Made by a program: the position numbers and the translations under genes
Notes under the pieces: model-generated
Told to the model about the DNA's origin: nothing
The model's database searches: none
What the model saw: only the letters and a program-made list of their open reading frames with translations
Part shown: piece after piece, positions 45,777 through 55,983 of the stretch
How the letters are laid out: every line of letters begins with the position of its first letter
Numbering within the stretch: the first letter of the stretch is position 1
NCBI GenBank assembly: GCA_014138095.1
Contig: JACGXE010000006.1
Location: 1 to 64,000 of the forward strand
From: Ochrobactrum sp. RH2CCR150
GTDB taxonomy: Bacteria > Pseudomonadota > Alphaproteobacteria > Rhizobiales > Rhizobiaceae
Direction: 5' to 3'
Length of the DNA: 64,000 nucleotides

Positions 45777-46778
45777 TCAAACGGCGCGGCCCTTTTCATC
45801 GAAACGATGAACATTGTCCCCTGCCGGGGAAACCGAGAGTGTCTCGCCTGATTTGCGCACCGCGACGCCGCTTTCGCGGACCACCAGCGGTTCCTCCAGG
45901 CCGAGATCGATATAGACATAGGTATCGGAACCGAGGATTTCGGTGTGGATCACCTGACCGGTCCAGTGACCGCCTTCGGGCACAACAGCAAGATGCTCGG
46001 AACGCAGGCCCACCGTGTGAGCGCCGAAAGGCTCGGCATGTTTGCCGGTCAGGAAATTCATCTTCGGTGATCCGATGAACCCGGCGACGAAAAGCGAGTT
46101 GGGCTTTTCGTAAAGCTCAAGCGGCGTACCGACCTGCTCCACGCGTCCGTCGCGCAACACGCAGATACGATCCGCCAGCGTCATCGCCTCCACCTGATCA
46201 TGTGTCACATAGATCATGGTGGTGTCTTCCATGCTCTGGTGGAGCTTGGCGATCTCAAGCCTTGTAGCCACACGTAGCGCCGCATCGAGGTTGGACAAGG
46301 GTTCGTCGAACAGGAAAACCTTCGGGTCGCGCACAATAGCCCGACCGATGGCCACGCGCTGGCGCTGCCCACCGGAAAGCTGGCGCGGCAGGCGCTCCAG
46401 ATAGGGCGAAAGCTGCAGCATCTCCGCAGCTTTATGGATGCGGCTTTTGCATTCGTCCTTGGTCTTGCCCGCAAGCTGCATGCCAAAGGCCATATTCTCA
46501 TAGACCGTCATATGCGGATAAAGCGCATAGGACTGGAATACCATGGCGATGCCGCGCTTCGACGGGGTGAAGCTGTTGACCACCGTTCCATCGATGGCGA
46601 GGCTTCCCGATGAAATCTCCTCCAGTCCCGCGATCAGGCGCAACAAGGTGGATTTGCCGCAACCGGACGGGCCGACAAAGACCATGAACTCGCCGGGGCG
46701 GATGTCCATATCGACGCCCTTGATGACATCGAAGTTGCCGAAAGACTTGCGCACATCGCGCAATTGAAGTTCTGCCAT
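45777..46778 (-). CDS. thuK: Disaccharide ABC transporter ATP-binding protein ThuK
   Basis: A 333-residue MalK/UgpC-type ATPase: Walker [18 protein letters not shown], Walker B FLFDEP, C-terminal TOBE region. It is paralogous to SmoK at 2645-3772 but shorter at the C-terminus. AGGAG lies seven bases before the ATG, ten bases after thuG. Confidence 0.92.
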   Translation of the reverse strand: MAELQLRDVRKSFGNFDVIKGVDMDIRPGEFMVFVGPSGCGKSTLLRLIAGLEEISSGSLAIDGTVVNSFTPSKRGIAMVFQSYALYPHMTVYENMAFGMQLAGKTKDECKSRIHKAAEMLQLSPYLERLPRQLSGGQRQRVAIGRAIVRDPKVFLFDEPLSNLDAALRVATRLEIAKLHQSMEDTTMIYVTHDQVEAMTLADRICVLRDGRVEQVGTPLELYEKPNSLFVAGFIGSPKMNFLTGKHAEPFGAHTVGLRSEHLAVVPEGGHWTGQVIHTEILGSDTYVYIDLGLEEPLVVRESGVAVRKSGETLSVSPAGDNVHRFDEKGRAV

Positions 46779-46788
46779 GACCTTACTC

Positions 46789-47613
<825 letters not shown>

Positions 47614-47615
47614 GG

Positions 47616-48599
47616 CTACTCTCCCCTGCTGGTGATGTTCACACGTCCGAAGAACATGTAGAGCAAGGTGATGCCTGCGATGATGAGGAACAGCATTGTC
47701 GACGCCGCCGCACCATAGGCAAACTTGTCGAAATCGAACAGATTTTCACGCGCAAAGACCGACATGGTTTTGGTTTGCGCATTGTTGGGCGTCAGCACAT
47801 ATATCAGATCGAAAATGCGCAGCGCATCCAGCATGCGGAAGATGATCGCCACCATCAGCGCCGGGCGTATCAGCGGCAGCGTTACCCGCCAGAACACTTT
47901 CAGCGGATGCACGCCATCGATCTTCGCCGCCTCGTAAATATCCGTCGGCACCATTTGCAGACCGGCTAGAATAAGCAGCGCCATGAAGGGCGTCGTTTTC
48001 CAGACATCGACAATCAGCACCGCAATCATCGCCGTGTCCGGATTGGCGGTCCAGGCGATCTTCTGACTGATAAGTCCGAGATTAAGCAGGATGTGATTGA
48101 GAATACCGAACTGGTCGTTGAGCATCCAGTGCCAGATCTTGGCCGAAACGATGGTGGGGATCGCCCATGGGATGAGGATTGCGGCACGCACCAGCCCGCG
48201 CCCGGGGAAGTTGGCGTTGAGCACCAGCGCCACGATCAAGCCGAACACCGTTTCCAGACTGACCGAAAGCAGCGTGAATTTTATCGTGTTCCAGACAGCG
48301 CCCCACCATGCGGGGTCTGCGAGAAGGCCACGATAGATCGTGCGTCCGCTCTTCAGTGTGATCCAGTTGAAATAATTACTGAAGCCGACGAACTCTGCCG
48401 TGCCGAGACTGGTCAGCGAAGCATTGGTGAAACTGAAATAGATGGTTCTGAGCAATGGCCATCCGGCCACCAGCGCCAGCACAAACAGCGTCGGGGCGAG
48501 AAAAATCCATGCAGACCGGATGCGCTGACTGCGCAAATCGGAATGAACACGCACCCTTGGAGGCACGGCCTCCGCACTATCGAGAGAAGTCTCTGTCAT
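47616..48599 (-). CDS. thuF: Disaccharide ABC transporter permease ThuF
   Basis: A 327-residue MalF-type permease with six hydrophobic segments and EAA loop IYEAAKIDGVHPLKVF. The ATG at 48599 is chosen; the longer frame runs through the hairpin region after thuE. The ribosome-binding site is weak, in line with lower expression than thuE. Confidence 0.9.
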   Translation of the reverse strand: MTETSLDSAEAVPPRVRVHSDLRSQRIRSAWIFLAPTLFVLALVAGWPLLRTIYFSFTNASLTSLGTAEFVGFSNYFNWITLKSGRTIYRGLLADPAWWGAVWNTIKFTLLSVSLETVFGLIVALVLNANFPGRGLVRAAILIPWAIPTIVSAKIWHWMLNDQFGILNHILLNLGLISQKIAWTANPDTAMIAVLIVDVWKTTPFMALLILAGLQMVPTDIYEAAKIDGVHPLKVFWRVTLPLIRPALMVAIIFRMLDALRIFDLIYVLTPNNAQTKTMSVFARENLFDFDKFAYGAAASTMLFLIIAGITLLYMFFGRVNITSRGE

Positions 48600-48632
48600 G
48601 ATCCAGCTCTGGTCCTGCTCAGAGGAATATAA

Positions 48633-48689
48633 GCGTTCGGGTTGCCCACTTTGGGGGATGGGCGGGGCTTGGGAGGACAACCCGAACGC
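48633..48689 (-). other. Hairpin between thuE and thuF
   Basis: GCGTTCGGGTTG (48633-48644) and CAACCCGAACGC (48678-48689) are perfect 12-base complements with a 33-base loop. In the transcript it lies 14 bases after the thuE stop, the same spacing as the element after smoE. Confidence 0.7.
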
Positions 48690-48703
48690 GGCTTGATCGG
48701 TCC

Positions 48704-49969
48704 TTACCAGCCAGAACCTTCCAGCTCAGTCAGTTCGACCTCAAGCATTTCGAGATTCTCCGCAGCAGTTCCGTTGCCAGAGAGTGTCTTGTGAACCGCC
48801 GTCCAGAATTTTGACGACACTTCATTATATTTCACCTTCGTCGCAGCCGACGGCCGTGGCACGGCGTTCTGGAAGATCGGTTTCCAGTTGGCCATGAAAG
48901 GCTGCGCAGCGATGACATCCTTGTCATCGTAAAGCGCCTCAATGGTCGGCAGGCGCGAAATCTCGACGGCCTGCACCTTCTGCACTTCCGGCGACGCCAG
49001 ATATTTGACCAATGCGATGGCTGCATCCTGCTTGGTCGAATATTTGGACACGGCAAGGTTCCAGCCGCCCAGTGTTGAGGATGGCGCATCTCCATCAGCG
49101 CCAGCAGGCAATGGTGCTACGTCGAACTTGCCCTTCACGCCGCTATCTGCGCTGTTGCCCAGCGCATAGGCATAGGGCCAGTTGCGCATGAAGACGGCAT
49201 TGCCGGTCTGCCACACGCCGCGCGATTCCTCTTCCTGATAGGCAAGCGCGCCCTGCGGCGAAATCGAGCCGATCCAGCCCTTTGCGCGATCAATGGCTGC
49301 CGCCGCCTTTTCATTATTGATCGAAATCGTGCCGTCTGCCTCCACAATCTGGCCACCGCCTGAGGACTTGATCCATTCAAGCGCGTTGCAGGTCAGCCCT
49401 TCATAGGCGTTACCCTGAAAGACAAAACCCCAAAGATCGGACCTACCGTCAGCCCGCTCCTTGTCCATAATTTCCTTGGCGGTCGCCGTCATTTCATCCC
49501 AGGTCTTGGGGACCGGCTTGCTATATTTTTCGAGAAGATCCTTGCGGTAGAACAATGCCGGCGCATCCGTGTAGAACGGCAGGGCGACGAGTTTCCCGTT
49601 GACGGTCTGCGATGCGATGATCGACGCAAAATGCGTGCCCGTCACATCCTTGGTGGCCTCGGTCAGGTCGACAAACTGGTCCGACAATTGCGGGGCCCAG
49701 ACCACGTCGGTCTGATAGACATCGATATCCGCATTGCCCGCTGCCAGCCACAGACGATACTGGCTGAACTGCTCGCTCGAGGACGACGGCATGGACACGA
49801 TATTGACCTTATTGCCGGTGTCTTTCTCGAACTTGACGATCTGATCCTGCAAGAACTTGATATTGTTACCGGTCGAATTGGCGGCAATCGAAATCTCGAC
49901 AGCCTGCGCGCTGACCGTTGCAAAGCCCAATGCCAAACAGGCAGCGAGCACACCCTTTAATGGTTTCAT
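48704..49969 (-). CDS. thuE: Disaccharide ABC transporter substrate-binding protein ThuE
   Basis: A 421-residue CUT1 binding protein for trehalose, maltose or sucrose-type sugars. Sec signal peptide with cleavage near AQA-VE; typical blocks are LPFYTDAPALFYRKDLL and LGGWNLAVSKYS. The ATG at 49969 follows AGGAGGGAAC and is chosen over a start 21 codons upstream. First gene of the thu operon. Confidence 0.92.
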   Translation of the reverse strand: MKPLKGVLAACLALGFATVSAQAVEISIAANSTGNNIKFLQDQIVKFEKDTGNKVNIVSMPSSSSEQFSQYRLWLAAGNADIDVYQTDVVWAPQLSDQFVDLTEATKDVTGTHFASIIASQTVNGKLVALPFYTDAPALFYRKDLLEKYSKPVPKTWDEMTATAKEIMDKERADGRSDLWGFVFQGNAYEGLTCNALEWIKSSGGGQIVEADGTISINNEKAAAAIDRAKGWIGSISPQGALAYQEEESRGVWQTGNAVFMRNWPYAYALGNSADSGVKGKFDVAPLPAGADGDAPSSTLGGWNLAVSKYSTKQDAAIALVKYLASPEVQKVQAVEISRLPTIEALYDDKDVIAAQPFMANWKPIFQNAVPRPSAATKVKYNEVSSKFWTAVHKTLSGNGTAAENLEMLEVELTELEGSGW

Positions 49970-50335
49970 TGTTCCCTCCTCCCATCCATTCTGTAAGCGG
50001 ATTATTAAAATCGAAAACGGTTTGGATGACAAAAAGTTGCAGAGGACCGCATTTCTGTCAAGCGACAGATTCTTACAGATCGAGCGCTTCGATAAGTTTC
50101 TTTAAAATATATAGATATTTCAATGGTATATATGGATAAGTGCATTTTCGACAAGTCGAGCATCCACCATCTGAAACTTGATTCCATGCTTCATTTTGAA
50201 ACAAACTTGAAAGCGGTTTGGATTTGTTGCACAATGATAATTAGTCACGCCGTCTTCGGGCTGCGAGCTGATTGTTAAACGCAAGGAAGCGGCTATAATC
50301 CGCCACCTTGCCTGCATTTGAATTCGACATACCAA
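49970..50335. promoter_or_regulatory. Divergent thuE-thuR control region with two operator-like sites
   Basis: A 366-base non-coding stretch. GAAAACGGTTTGGAT (50013-50027) and GAAAGCGGTTTGGAT (50209-50223) agree at 14 of 15 positions in the same orientation and resemble LacI-family operators. The first lies 44 bases before the thuE ATG. Between them is a very AT-rich block (50100-50145) that may hold the promoters. Confidence 0.5.
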
Positions 50336-51358
50336 ATGAAACTTCGCGAATTTGCCAAACAACTGGGGCTTTCAGCCACGACCGTCAGTCGTGCCCTGAG
50401 CGGCTATCCTGAAGTCGCCGAGAGCACGCGCAAGCGGGTGATGGACGAAGCCGTGCGCCTTGGTTACCGCCCCAATGAAAATGCGGTGCGGCTCGCTACA
50501 GGGCGCGCCGGCGCCATCGGTGTTGTCATGGGCCGTAATAGCGAATTTCATTTCGCCGAATTCATGCGCGGTATGGCCGAAAGGCTCAGCCAGGACGAAG
50601 TCGACATTCTCGTCAGCCCCATTTCCCACAATGGCACGGAGGACGAGGTTCAGATCTGCCGTCGCCTGGCAACAAGCCGCCGGGTTGATGCAATCATCGT
50701 GACCTCGCCAAAGCCGAATGACGAGCGCATCCGCCTGCTGAATGAACTGGGCATGCCGTTTCTGGTGCATGGGCGTTCGGATACCGACATCCCGCACGCA
50801 TGGCTCGACATCGACAATGAAGGCGCGGTTTACCGCTCGACGACGCATCTGCTGGATCTCGGCCACCGTCGCATCGCGATGATCAATGGACGCTACGGCT
50901 TCACATTTTCGCTCCATCGCGACGAAGGTTATCGCAAGGCGCTGGAAAGCAGGAGCATCCCCTTCGATTCGGAACTGGTGGAACATGGCGATTTCACTGA
51001 CGAAATCGGCTACCGCCTTGCAGTCAAGCTTCTGGAACGCACTCCGCGCCCGACAGCTTTTGTCGCAGGATCGATGATGACGGCGCTTGGCATCTATCGG
51101 GCAGCGCGCTCCTTCGGGCTGACCATCGGCAAAGACATTTCGGTCATTGCCCATGACGACGTGATCTCTTTCCTGAGCGCCGAGAACATGGTGCCGTCGC
51201 TGACGGCCACACGCTCTTCCATGCGAGCGGCAGGCAAGCGCTGCGCCGACCTTCTGATGGACATGCTCGACGGACATGCGGCAAGCGATATTCACGAGCT
51301 CTGGCCGGTGGAACTAATCCTCCGAGATTCTGCCACACGCGCACCTGAAAACAGCTGA
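50336..51358 (+). CDS. thuR: LacI-family regulator ThuR
   Basis: A 340-residue repressor: helix-turn-helix LREFAKQLGLSATTVSRAL, hinge, sugar-sensing domain. The ATG at 50336 gives a normal LacI start; a TTG six codons earlier is less likely. Divergent from thuE, so probably its regulator. It is not a close relative of the two LacI-type regulators at 7.5-9.6 kb. Confidence 0.88.
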   Translation: MKLREFAKQLGLSATTVSRALSGYPEVAESTRKRVMDEAVRLGYRPNENAVRLATGRAGAIGVVMGRNSEFHFAEFMRGMAERLSQDEVDILVSPISHNGTEDEVQICRRLATSRRVDAIIVTSPKPNDERIRLLNELGMPFLVHGRSDTDIPHAWLDIDNEGAVYRSTTHLLDLGHRRIAMINGRYGFTFSLHRDEGYRKALESRSIPFDSELVEHGDFTDEIGYRLAVKLLERTPRPTAFVAGSMMTALGIYRAARSFGLTIGKDISVIAHDDVISFLSAENMVPSLTATRSSMRAAGKRCADLLMDMLDGHAASDIHELWPVELILRDSATRAPENS

Positions 51359-51418
51359 ATGACGGATGTGGGGAAAGCCCCAAAGACTTTCCACCAATCA
51401 CCCGGCATCAGATAGCGA

Positions 51419-52522
51419 TTACTCGGCAGCCAGCGCCGCGTTGTCTTCCGCCTCTTCCAGTTCACGCACCAGCGGAATGACGTGCTTGCCGAAATATTCG
51501 ACCTCTTCCTGGAAATGCAGGAAGCCAAGCAGAATAAGGTCAGCACCCGCGCGCTTCAGCTTGACGACGCGTTCCGCCACCTGCTGCGGCGTGCCGATGA
51601 GATTGGAGCGGAAGCCATCATTATATTGCACAAGGTCATCAAAACTGGACTTCGCCCAGTTGCCTTCGCCTTCCGGTGAAGATTTGCCCGCGTTCTTCAC
51701 TTCGTGACCGAAGGCCTTGACCGCTTCGGGATTGGCCTTTTCGACAATCTCGGCCAAGACGGCCTTGGCCTCTTCTTCCGTGTCGCGCACGATGGCGAAG
51801 GCATTGACGCCCACACGAACTGAATGGTTGTTTTCCTTTGCCTTGGTCTGGATATCGTCAACCTGTTTGGCGATTTCCTCTGGCGTATTGCCATTGGTGA
51901 AATACCAGTCAGATACGCGCGATGCCATGTCGCGGGCTGCACGCGACGAACCGCCCTGGAAAATCTCCGGCTGCGGATCGATGGGCTTGGGCTTCAGGGA
52001 ATAATTGTTGAAACGATAGAAATCTCCGTGGAACGAATAGCTGTCCTCGGTCCAGATGCCACGCAGCGCGCGAATGAATTCCTCCGAACGGCGGTAACGC
52101 TCGTCGTGGTCATACCACGGCTCGCCGATGGCATGGAACTCGCCACGGAACCAGCCGCTGACGATATTGACCGCAACACGGCCATTGGTCAGATGATTGA
52201 TCGTGGCAATCTGTTTGGCGGCAAGCGCCGGGTTCCACGGTCCGGGCAGAAGGGCGGCAATCACCTTCAGCGTCTTGGTGGATTCAAGAAGTGCGTGGCT
52301 GAAGGAAACCGATTCATGCTGGAACTCCGCACCGTAACCCGCAGTGAAACGAATCTGGCTCAGCGCATATTCAAAACCGCTCGCCTCGGCGATCTGCGCG
52401 AGCTTGCGGTTATAATCGATCGTCCAGCTGGTGCGCTGTTCAATATTCGAGATGACGAGGCCGCCAGAGACATTTGGCACCCAATAGGCAAATTTCACGG
52501 GATTTTTGCTGCGTTCTGTCAT
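51419..52522 (-). CDS. sfnG: FMNH2-dependent dimethyl sulfone monooxygenase SfnG
   Basis: A 367-residue luciferase-like monooxygenase that converts dimethyl sulfone to methanesulfinate and formaldehyde using reduced FMN. Typical blocks are FAYWVPNVSGGLVIS, GRVAVNIVSGWFRGEF, DHDERYRRSEEF and IFQGGSSRAARDMASR. Single gene on the minus strand; no reductase or sulfur regulator is adjacent. Confidence 0.88.
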   Translation of the reverse strand: MTERSKNPVKFAYWVPNVSGGLVISNIEQRTSWTIDYNRKLAQIAEASGFEYALSQIRFTAGYGAEFQHESVSFSHALLESTKTLKVIAALLPGPWNPALAAKQIATINHLTNGRVAVNIVSGWFRGEFHAIGEPWYDHDERYRRSEEFIRALRGIWTEDSYSFHGDFYRFNNYSLKPKPIDPQPEIFQGGSSRAARDMASRVSDWYFTNGNTPEEIAKQVDDIQTKAKENNHSVRVGVNAFAIVRDTEEEAKAVLAEIVEKANPEAVKAFGHEVKNAGKSSPEGEGNWAKSSFDDLVQYNDGFRSNLIGTPQQVAERVVKLKRAGADLILLGFLHFQEEVEYFGKHVIPLVRELEEAEDNAALAAE

Positions 52523-52910
52523 GGCTCAACTCCTTAGGTCATCATCAATTGGTGGTGCCCCCACGGGCAAAATGCGCAAAATCACGTCTTGCAGAACATA
52601 TTGTCTATGGTTTTAGTGAAGTATCAAACACGACTATTCCAAAGTACGAACCATCTTTGAAATGACAATCCTGCCAGAGGATGCGCGAACAAACATAGTG
52701 GCTGGCCAAGCGGAAGATGTTGAAAACGACAATATAAAAACGGCCTGTAAGGACTACGCATTGCGCAACGAGGCCTTTGTTGTGCTATCCCCATACGGTA
52801 AAATACGCGAGACTTGAGTAGATTTGCTGTATTCTCCGTCATGAGACTGACAGAAGATTCGATTACTTAGTCGGGAAGGCGTTGTCGGGGCCGCAATAAG
52901 GAGTACGCCA
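52523..52910. other. Intergenic region between sfnG and the CYTH-CHAD gene
   Basis: A 388-base stretch between divergent genes. An open frame of 51 codons starts at 52662 but has no ribosome-binding site. AT-rich segments near 52600-52660 and 52725-52745 may hold promoters. No clear operator or terminator seen. Confidence 0.4.
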
Positions 52911-54347
52911 TTGGCTGAAATCGAACTGAAGCTCGAAATTTCCCCTGTCGATCTTGAAAAGATCGCTCTGTCCAGTCTTTTGGGAGAACCGGCTGCGACA
53001 CTGGAATTGCATTCAGTTTATTTCGACACTGGCGATTGCCGGCTTTTCGATAGTGGCTTCACGTTGCGCATCCGCCGCTCTGGCGACAAAAACATTCAGA
53101 CCGTGAAGGCGACCGGCTCCAACGCATCGCTTTTCGCCAGATCCGAGTGGGAAACCCCGGCCAAGACGAACATACCCGTCTTTGACTATAACAGCCCGCT
53201 TCTCAACCGCTTTGGCCCGATCGAGCGTGACCTCGTCGTACAGTTTGAAGTTGTCACCAATCGCCGCATCTGGAACCTGACCGAGAGCACGACGAGCATC
53301 GAAGTGGCAGCCGATTCCGGCACTGTTATCGCAGGCGACAGACAGGCGCCATTTCATGAAATCGAGCTTGAACTGAAAGGCGGAGAGCCAAGACAACTGT
53401 TCGCGCTAGCCCGCAAGGTCAATGCCGTTGTTCCCGTCAAGATCGGCGTTCAATCCAAATCGGAGCGCGGCTACCGCCTGTTATCGGCGATGCGCAGCGC
53501 AGCGAAGGCGGAAGCCATCGATCTGGAGCAACGGCTGAATGCTGGCGAGAGCTTCCGGATGATCGCGCTGTCCTGCTTCCGCCAGTTCCGCCTGAACGAG
53601 ACCCTGCTGCTGCAAAGGGGCAATGCAGGCAGCCTGCATCAGGCCCGCGTTGCCATGAGACGCTTGCGTTCCGCACTATCGCTATTCAAGCCTCTGCTCG
53701 ATGAGAACGCCAAGCGATTTTCGGACGAGTTTGGTTGGCTTGCCAATGCACTTGGCGAAGCCCGCAATCTGGATGTGCTCTTGTTGAAGGCCACCGATGG
53801 CGAACTGCGGGAAAAACTCGAAGCCGCACGCAAAAGCACTTACGATGAGATTGTCGACGTGCTGGGGTCGGCGCGCAGCCGCACACTGATGCTCGACTTC
53901 AACGAATGGGTGCTCTGCGGTGACTATGCCAAACATCCGGACTGCGATAAGCCCATCGAAGACTTCGCCGCGAAAGCGCTCGACCGGATGCGCAAGAAGC
54001 TCAAGCAACACGGTCGCGATCTTTCCGGGATTGATGACGAGCACAGACATGAGGCGCGCAAAGACGCCAAGAAACTGCGCTATGCTGCGGAATTCTTCGC
54101 ACCGCTCTTCGCTGACAAGCGCGGACTGCGCCGCTACAGGAATTTCAACAAGGCCATGGAGGCCTTGCAAGACCGGTTGGGCGCCCTGAACGATCTGGCC
54201 ATAGGCCACGACGTGCTGAAAAAATATGGCATCGAAGAAACGCCCGAGACTCAGAAGCTGATTTTTTATGCCGATAAGAGCCAGCTGATTGATAAAGCCC
54301 AAGCAGCGCTTGATGACGTTCTCGATGCCAAGAAATTCTGGCGGTAA
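52911..54347 (+). CDS. CYTH and CHAD domain protein
   Basis: A 478-residue protein with an N-terminal CYTH (triphosphate tunnel) domain, about residues 1-200, and a C-terminal helical CHAD domain, about 215-470, which binds polyphosphate. The CYTH signature ExExK is present as E3, E5, K7. Basic residues of CHAD are visible in HQARVAMRRLRSAL and HEARKDAKKLRYAAEF. The start is a TTG at 52911, with AAGGAG seven bases before it. The family hydrolyses inorganic triphosphate or acts at polyphosphate granules. Confidence 0.9.
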   Translation: MAEIELKLEISPVDLEKIALSSLLGEPAATLELHSVYFDTGDCRLFDSGFTLRIRRSGDKNIQTVKATGSNASLFARSEWETPAKTNIPVFDYNSPLLNRFGPIERDLVVQFEVVTNRRIWNLTESTTSIEVAADSGTVIAGDRQAPFHEIELELKGGEPRQLFALARKVNAVVPVKIGVQSKSERGYRLLSAMRSAAKAEAIDLEQRLNAGESFRMIALSCFRQFRLNETLLLQRGNAGSLHQARVAMRRLRSALSLFKPLLDENAKRFSDEFGWLANALGEARNLDVLLLKATDGELREKLEAARKSTYDEIVDVLGSARSRTLMLDFNEWVLCGDYAKHPDCDKPIEDFAAKALDRMRKKLKQHGRDLSGIDDEHRHEARKDAKKLRYAAEFFAPLFADKRGLRRYRNFNKAMEALQDRLGALNDLAIGHDVLKKYGIEETPETQKLIFYADKSQLIDKAQAALDDVLDAKKFWR

Positions 54348-54354
54348 GCCGGGA

Positions 54355-54957
54355 TTAGAAAACCGCTGTCGAAGCGTCGATCACGCCCGATGATTGAAGA
54401 TATTCAACAGCTTCAAAAGCCGGTTTGGCGGCGAAGAACACCAGTCCGTCCATCAGTGTGACATAGACCCTGCGCGGTACGACATCCAGGGTCGTCAAGT
54501 CACGATAGATGGAGAAATTTGGCCAGAAACGCGGCACTTCCCGAAGATAGGCTGCATAGGGCTCACCGAACATGCCCGCCAGATGCTTTTCTTCCCTCCG
54601 GATGACGAACTGAAACAGCACGACACATCCGAGAGCGAAGATTAATCCGATGGCAACACTACCGGATTGCAGCCCTACCCCACCGGCGGCAATGGCCGAG
54701 AAGACATAAAGCGGATTGCGACTGATGGAATAGGGGCCCTGACGGACCAGTTCCGACGATTTCTTGCCGCCGATATAAAGCGTGCACCACAGTCTCCCGA
54801 CAATGCCCGCGACGATGAGGAAGAGCCCCACCACCTCAATCGTCTCATGAGTTTCACCGGCCCAGGCCGACCTCACCTGCGTCAGAGCAAGAAATGCGAG
54901 AAGCACGGCTGCACCAACCCAAAGGCGCCGGAAATACTGAAACTTGCTCAAGGTCAT
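54355..54957 (-). CDS. Isoprenylcysteine methyltransferase-like membrane protein
   Basis: A 200-residue protein with about four membrane segments and the conserved SAM-binding region GPYSISRNPLYVFSAIAAGG followed by REEKHLAGMFGEPYAAYLREVPRFWP, characteristic of the ICMT/PEMT family. The ATG at 54957 is chosen over a TTG three codons earlier. It lies 11 bases after mntP in the same direction. Bacterial substrates of this family are mostly unknown. Confidence 0.78.
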   Translation of the reverse strand: MTLSKFQYFRRLWVGAAVLLAFLALTQVRSAWAGETHETIEVVGLFLIVAGIVGRLWCTLYIGGKKSSELVRQGPYSISRNPLYVFSAIAAGGVGLQSGSVAIGLIFALGCVVLFQFVIRREEKHLAGMFGEPYAAYLREVPRFWPNFSIYRDLTTLDVVPRRVYVTLMDGLVFFAAKPAFEAVEYLQSSGVIDASTAVF

Positions 54958-54968
54958 GTTTTGCAAAC

Positions 54969-55547
54969 CTATGCTGACAGATGTTCAACGAGAATGGACG
55001 TGCCAAGCGCACAAAGCACAACAGCGGCCGCCACTTCGGCAAACTTGCCGAATTTGTCGCCGATTGCCTTGCCGATCATCAGGCCCATTGTGGACATGAT
55101 GAATGTCGCAAAGCCGATGGCGAGCGAAATCGCGATGATACCCTGCAAGCCAATACCGAGAAAGGCGAGCGACAGGCCTACAGCCATGGCATCAATGCTG
55201 GTGCCAAGCGCCGTCGCAAGCAGGACGAGGAACGCCCCCCCCTGCGGCGCCTCATCTGCGTCGCCACCCTTGGACCAGAAGACCGCATAAAGCATATGCA
55301 GCCCGACCGCCGACAATAGACCGAATGCCAGCCAGTGATCGACATGAGAAACCCAGTCGCTCGCAAGAACACCGGCTACCCAGCCGAGAAACGGGGTGAT
55401 GGCTTCAACAACACCAAAAACTATGCCGGTGCGCAATGCCTCGGAAAGCCTTGGCCGGTTCAAAGCCGTGCCACGTCCGACAGAAACCGCGAATGCATCG
55501 ACCGACATGCTGACGGACAGAAAAAATACAGTGATGGGGGACATCAT
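54969..55547 (-). CDS. mntP: Manganese efflux pump MntP
   Basis: A 192-residue six-helix membrane protein (DUF204). The two-fold repeat with paired aspartates in [12 protein letters not shown] and [15 protein letters not shown] is diagnostic. It exports Mn2+. ATG at 55547 or the adjacent 55544. Preceded by a candidate yybP-ykoY riboswitch. Confidence 0.92.
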   Translation of the reverse strand: MMSPITVFFLSVSMSVDAFAVSVGRGTALNRPRLSEALRTGIVFGVVEAITPFLGWVAGVLASDWVSHVDHWLAFGLLSAVGLHMLYAVFWSKGGDADEAPQGGAFLVLLATALGTSIDAMAVGLSLAFLGIGLQGIIAISLAIGFATFIMSTMGLMIGKAIGDKFGKFAEVAAAVVLCALGTSILVEHLSA

Positions 55548-55599
55548 GTCTGCTCAGACGGAGGATTGGCCGGGCAACAAGGGCCATCCGTCCGTCGGC

Positions 55600-55740
55600 G
55601 GATGGCTGATACCACGGTCTTGCCGGGCCGTTAAACGGCTGATCACGCCACGCTTTTCAGCGATTGTGTTGACGTGATCCCACTTGATCTCAGCGCTGCC
55701 CGAATTGGGCTCCGCTTGGGTGGTGGCTACTCCCCGATGC
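55600..55740 (-). promoter_or_regulatory. Candidate yybP-ykoY manganese riboswitch upstream of mntP
   Basis: Read on the minus strand, the leader holds the signature GGGGAGTAGCC (GGGGAGTAG at 55735-55727) and, about 55 bases later, GTCAACA (55673-55667), both hallmarks of proteobacterial yybP-ykoY RNAs. Several GC stems lie between and after (for example CCATCCG/CGGATGG near the 3' side). Its place before mntP fits manganese induction. Boundaries are approximate. Confidence 0.75.
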
Positions 55741-55749
55741 GGCTTCTCT

Positions 55750-55825
55750 ATTTGCAACTGGAAAAATTGTCAAGCAATATCAATAAGTTGAATGATTATG
55801 GTAAGCATTTGCAACTGGAAAAATT
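55750..55825. repeat. 19-base direct repeat between mntP and dapA
   Basis: ATTTGCAACTGGAAAAATT occurs identically at 55750-55768 and 55807-55825, starts 57 bases apart. The spacing is between 5 and 6 helix turns, so two copies of one protein could bind the same face if the DNA bends. It lies just upstream of the mntP leader and could be a metal-regulator site. Confidence 0.6.
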
Positions 55826-55983
55826 ATGAAAGCACGCCAAGACATTGATGCGTTTTTAATGTTTTGAAGGGGGCGCTCGTCTCGAATTTATATGCGCCCG
55901 GTCATAGATTTTGTGCATCGCCACCGGTTCCGTTGAGCCGGAGCGAGGGTGGGAAACCACCCGAAACGCGGAGACCAATGATT

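Noticed and set aside
52662..52817. 51-codon open frame between sfnG and the CYTH-CHAD gene
   Set aside because: No ribosome-binding site, no recognisable features, and AT-rich promoter-like surroundings.
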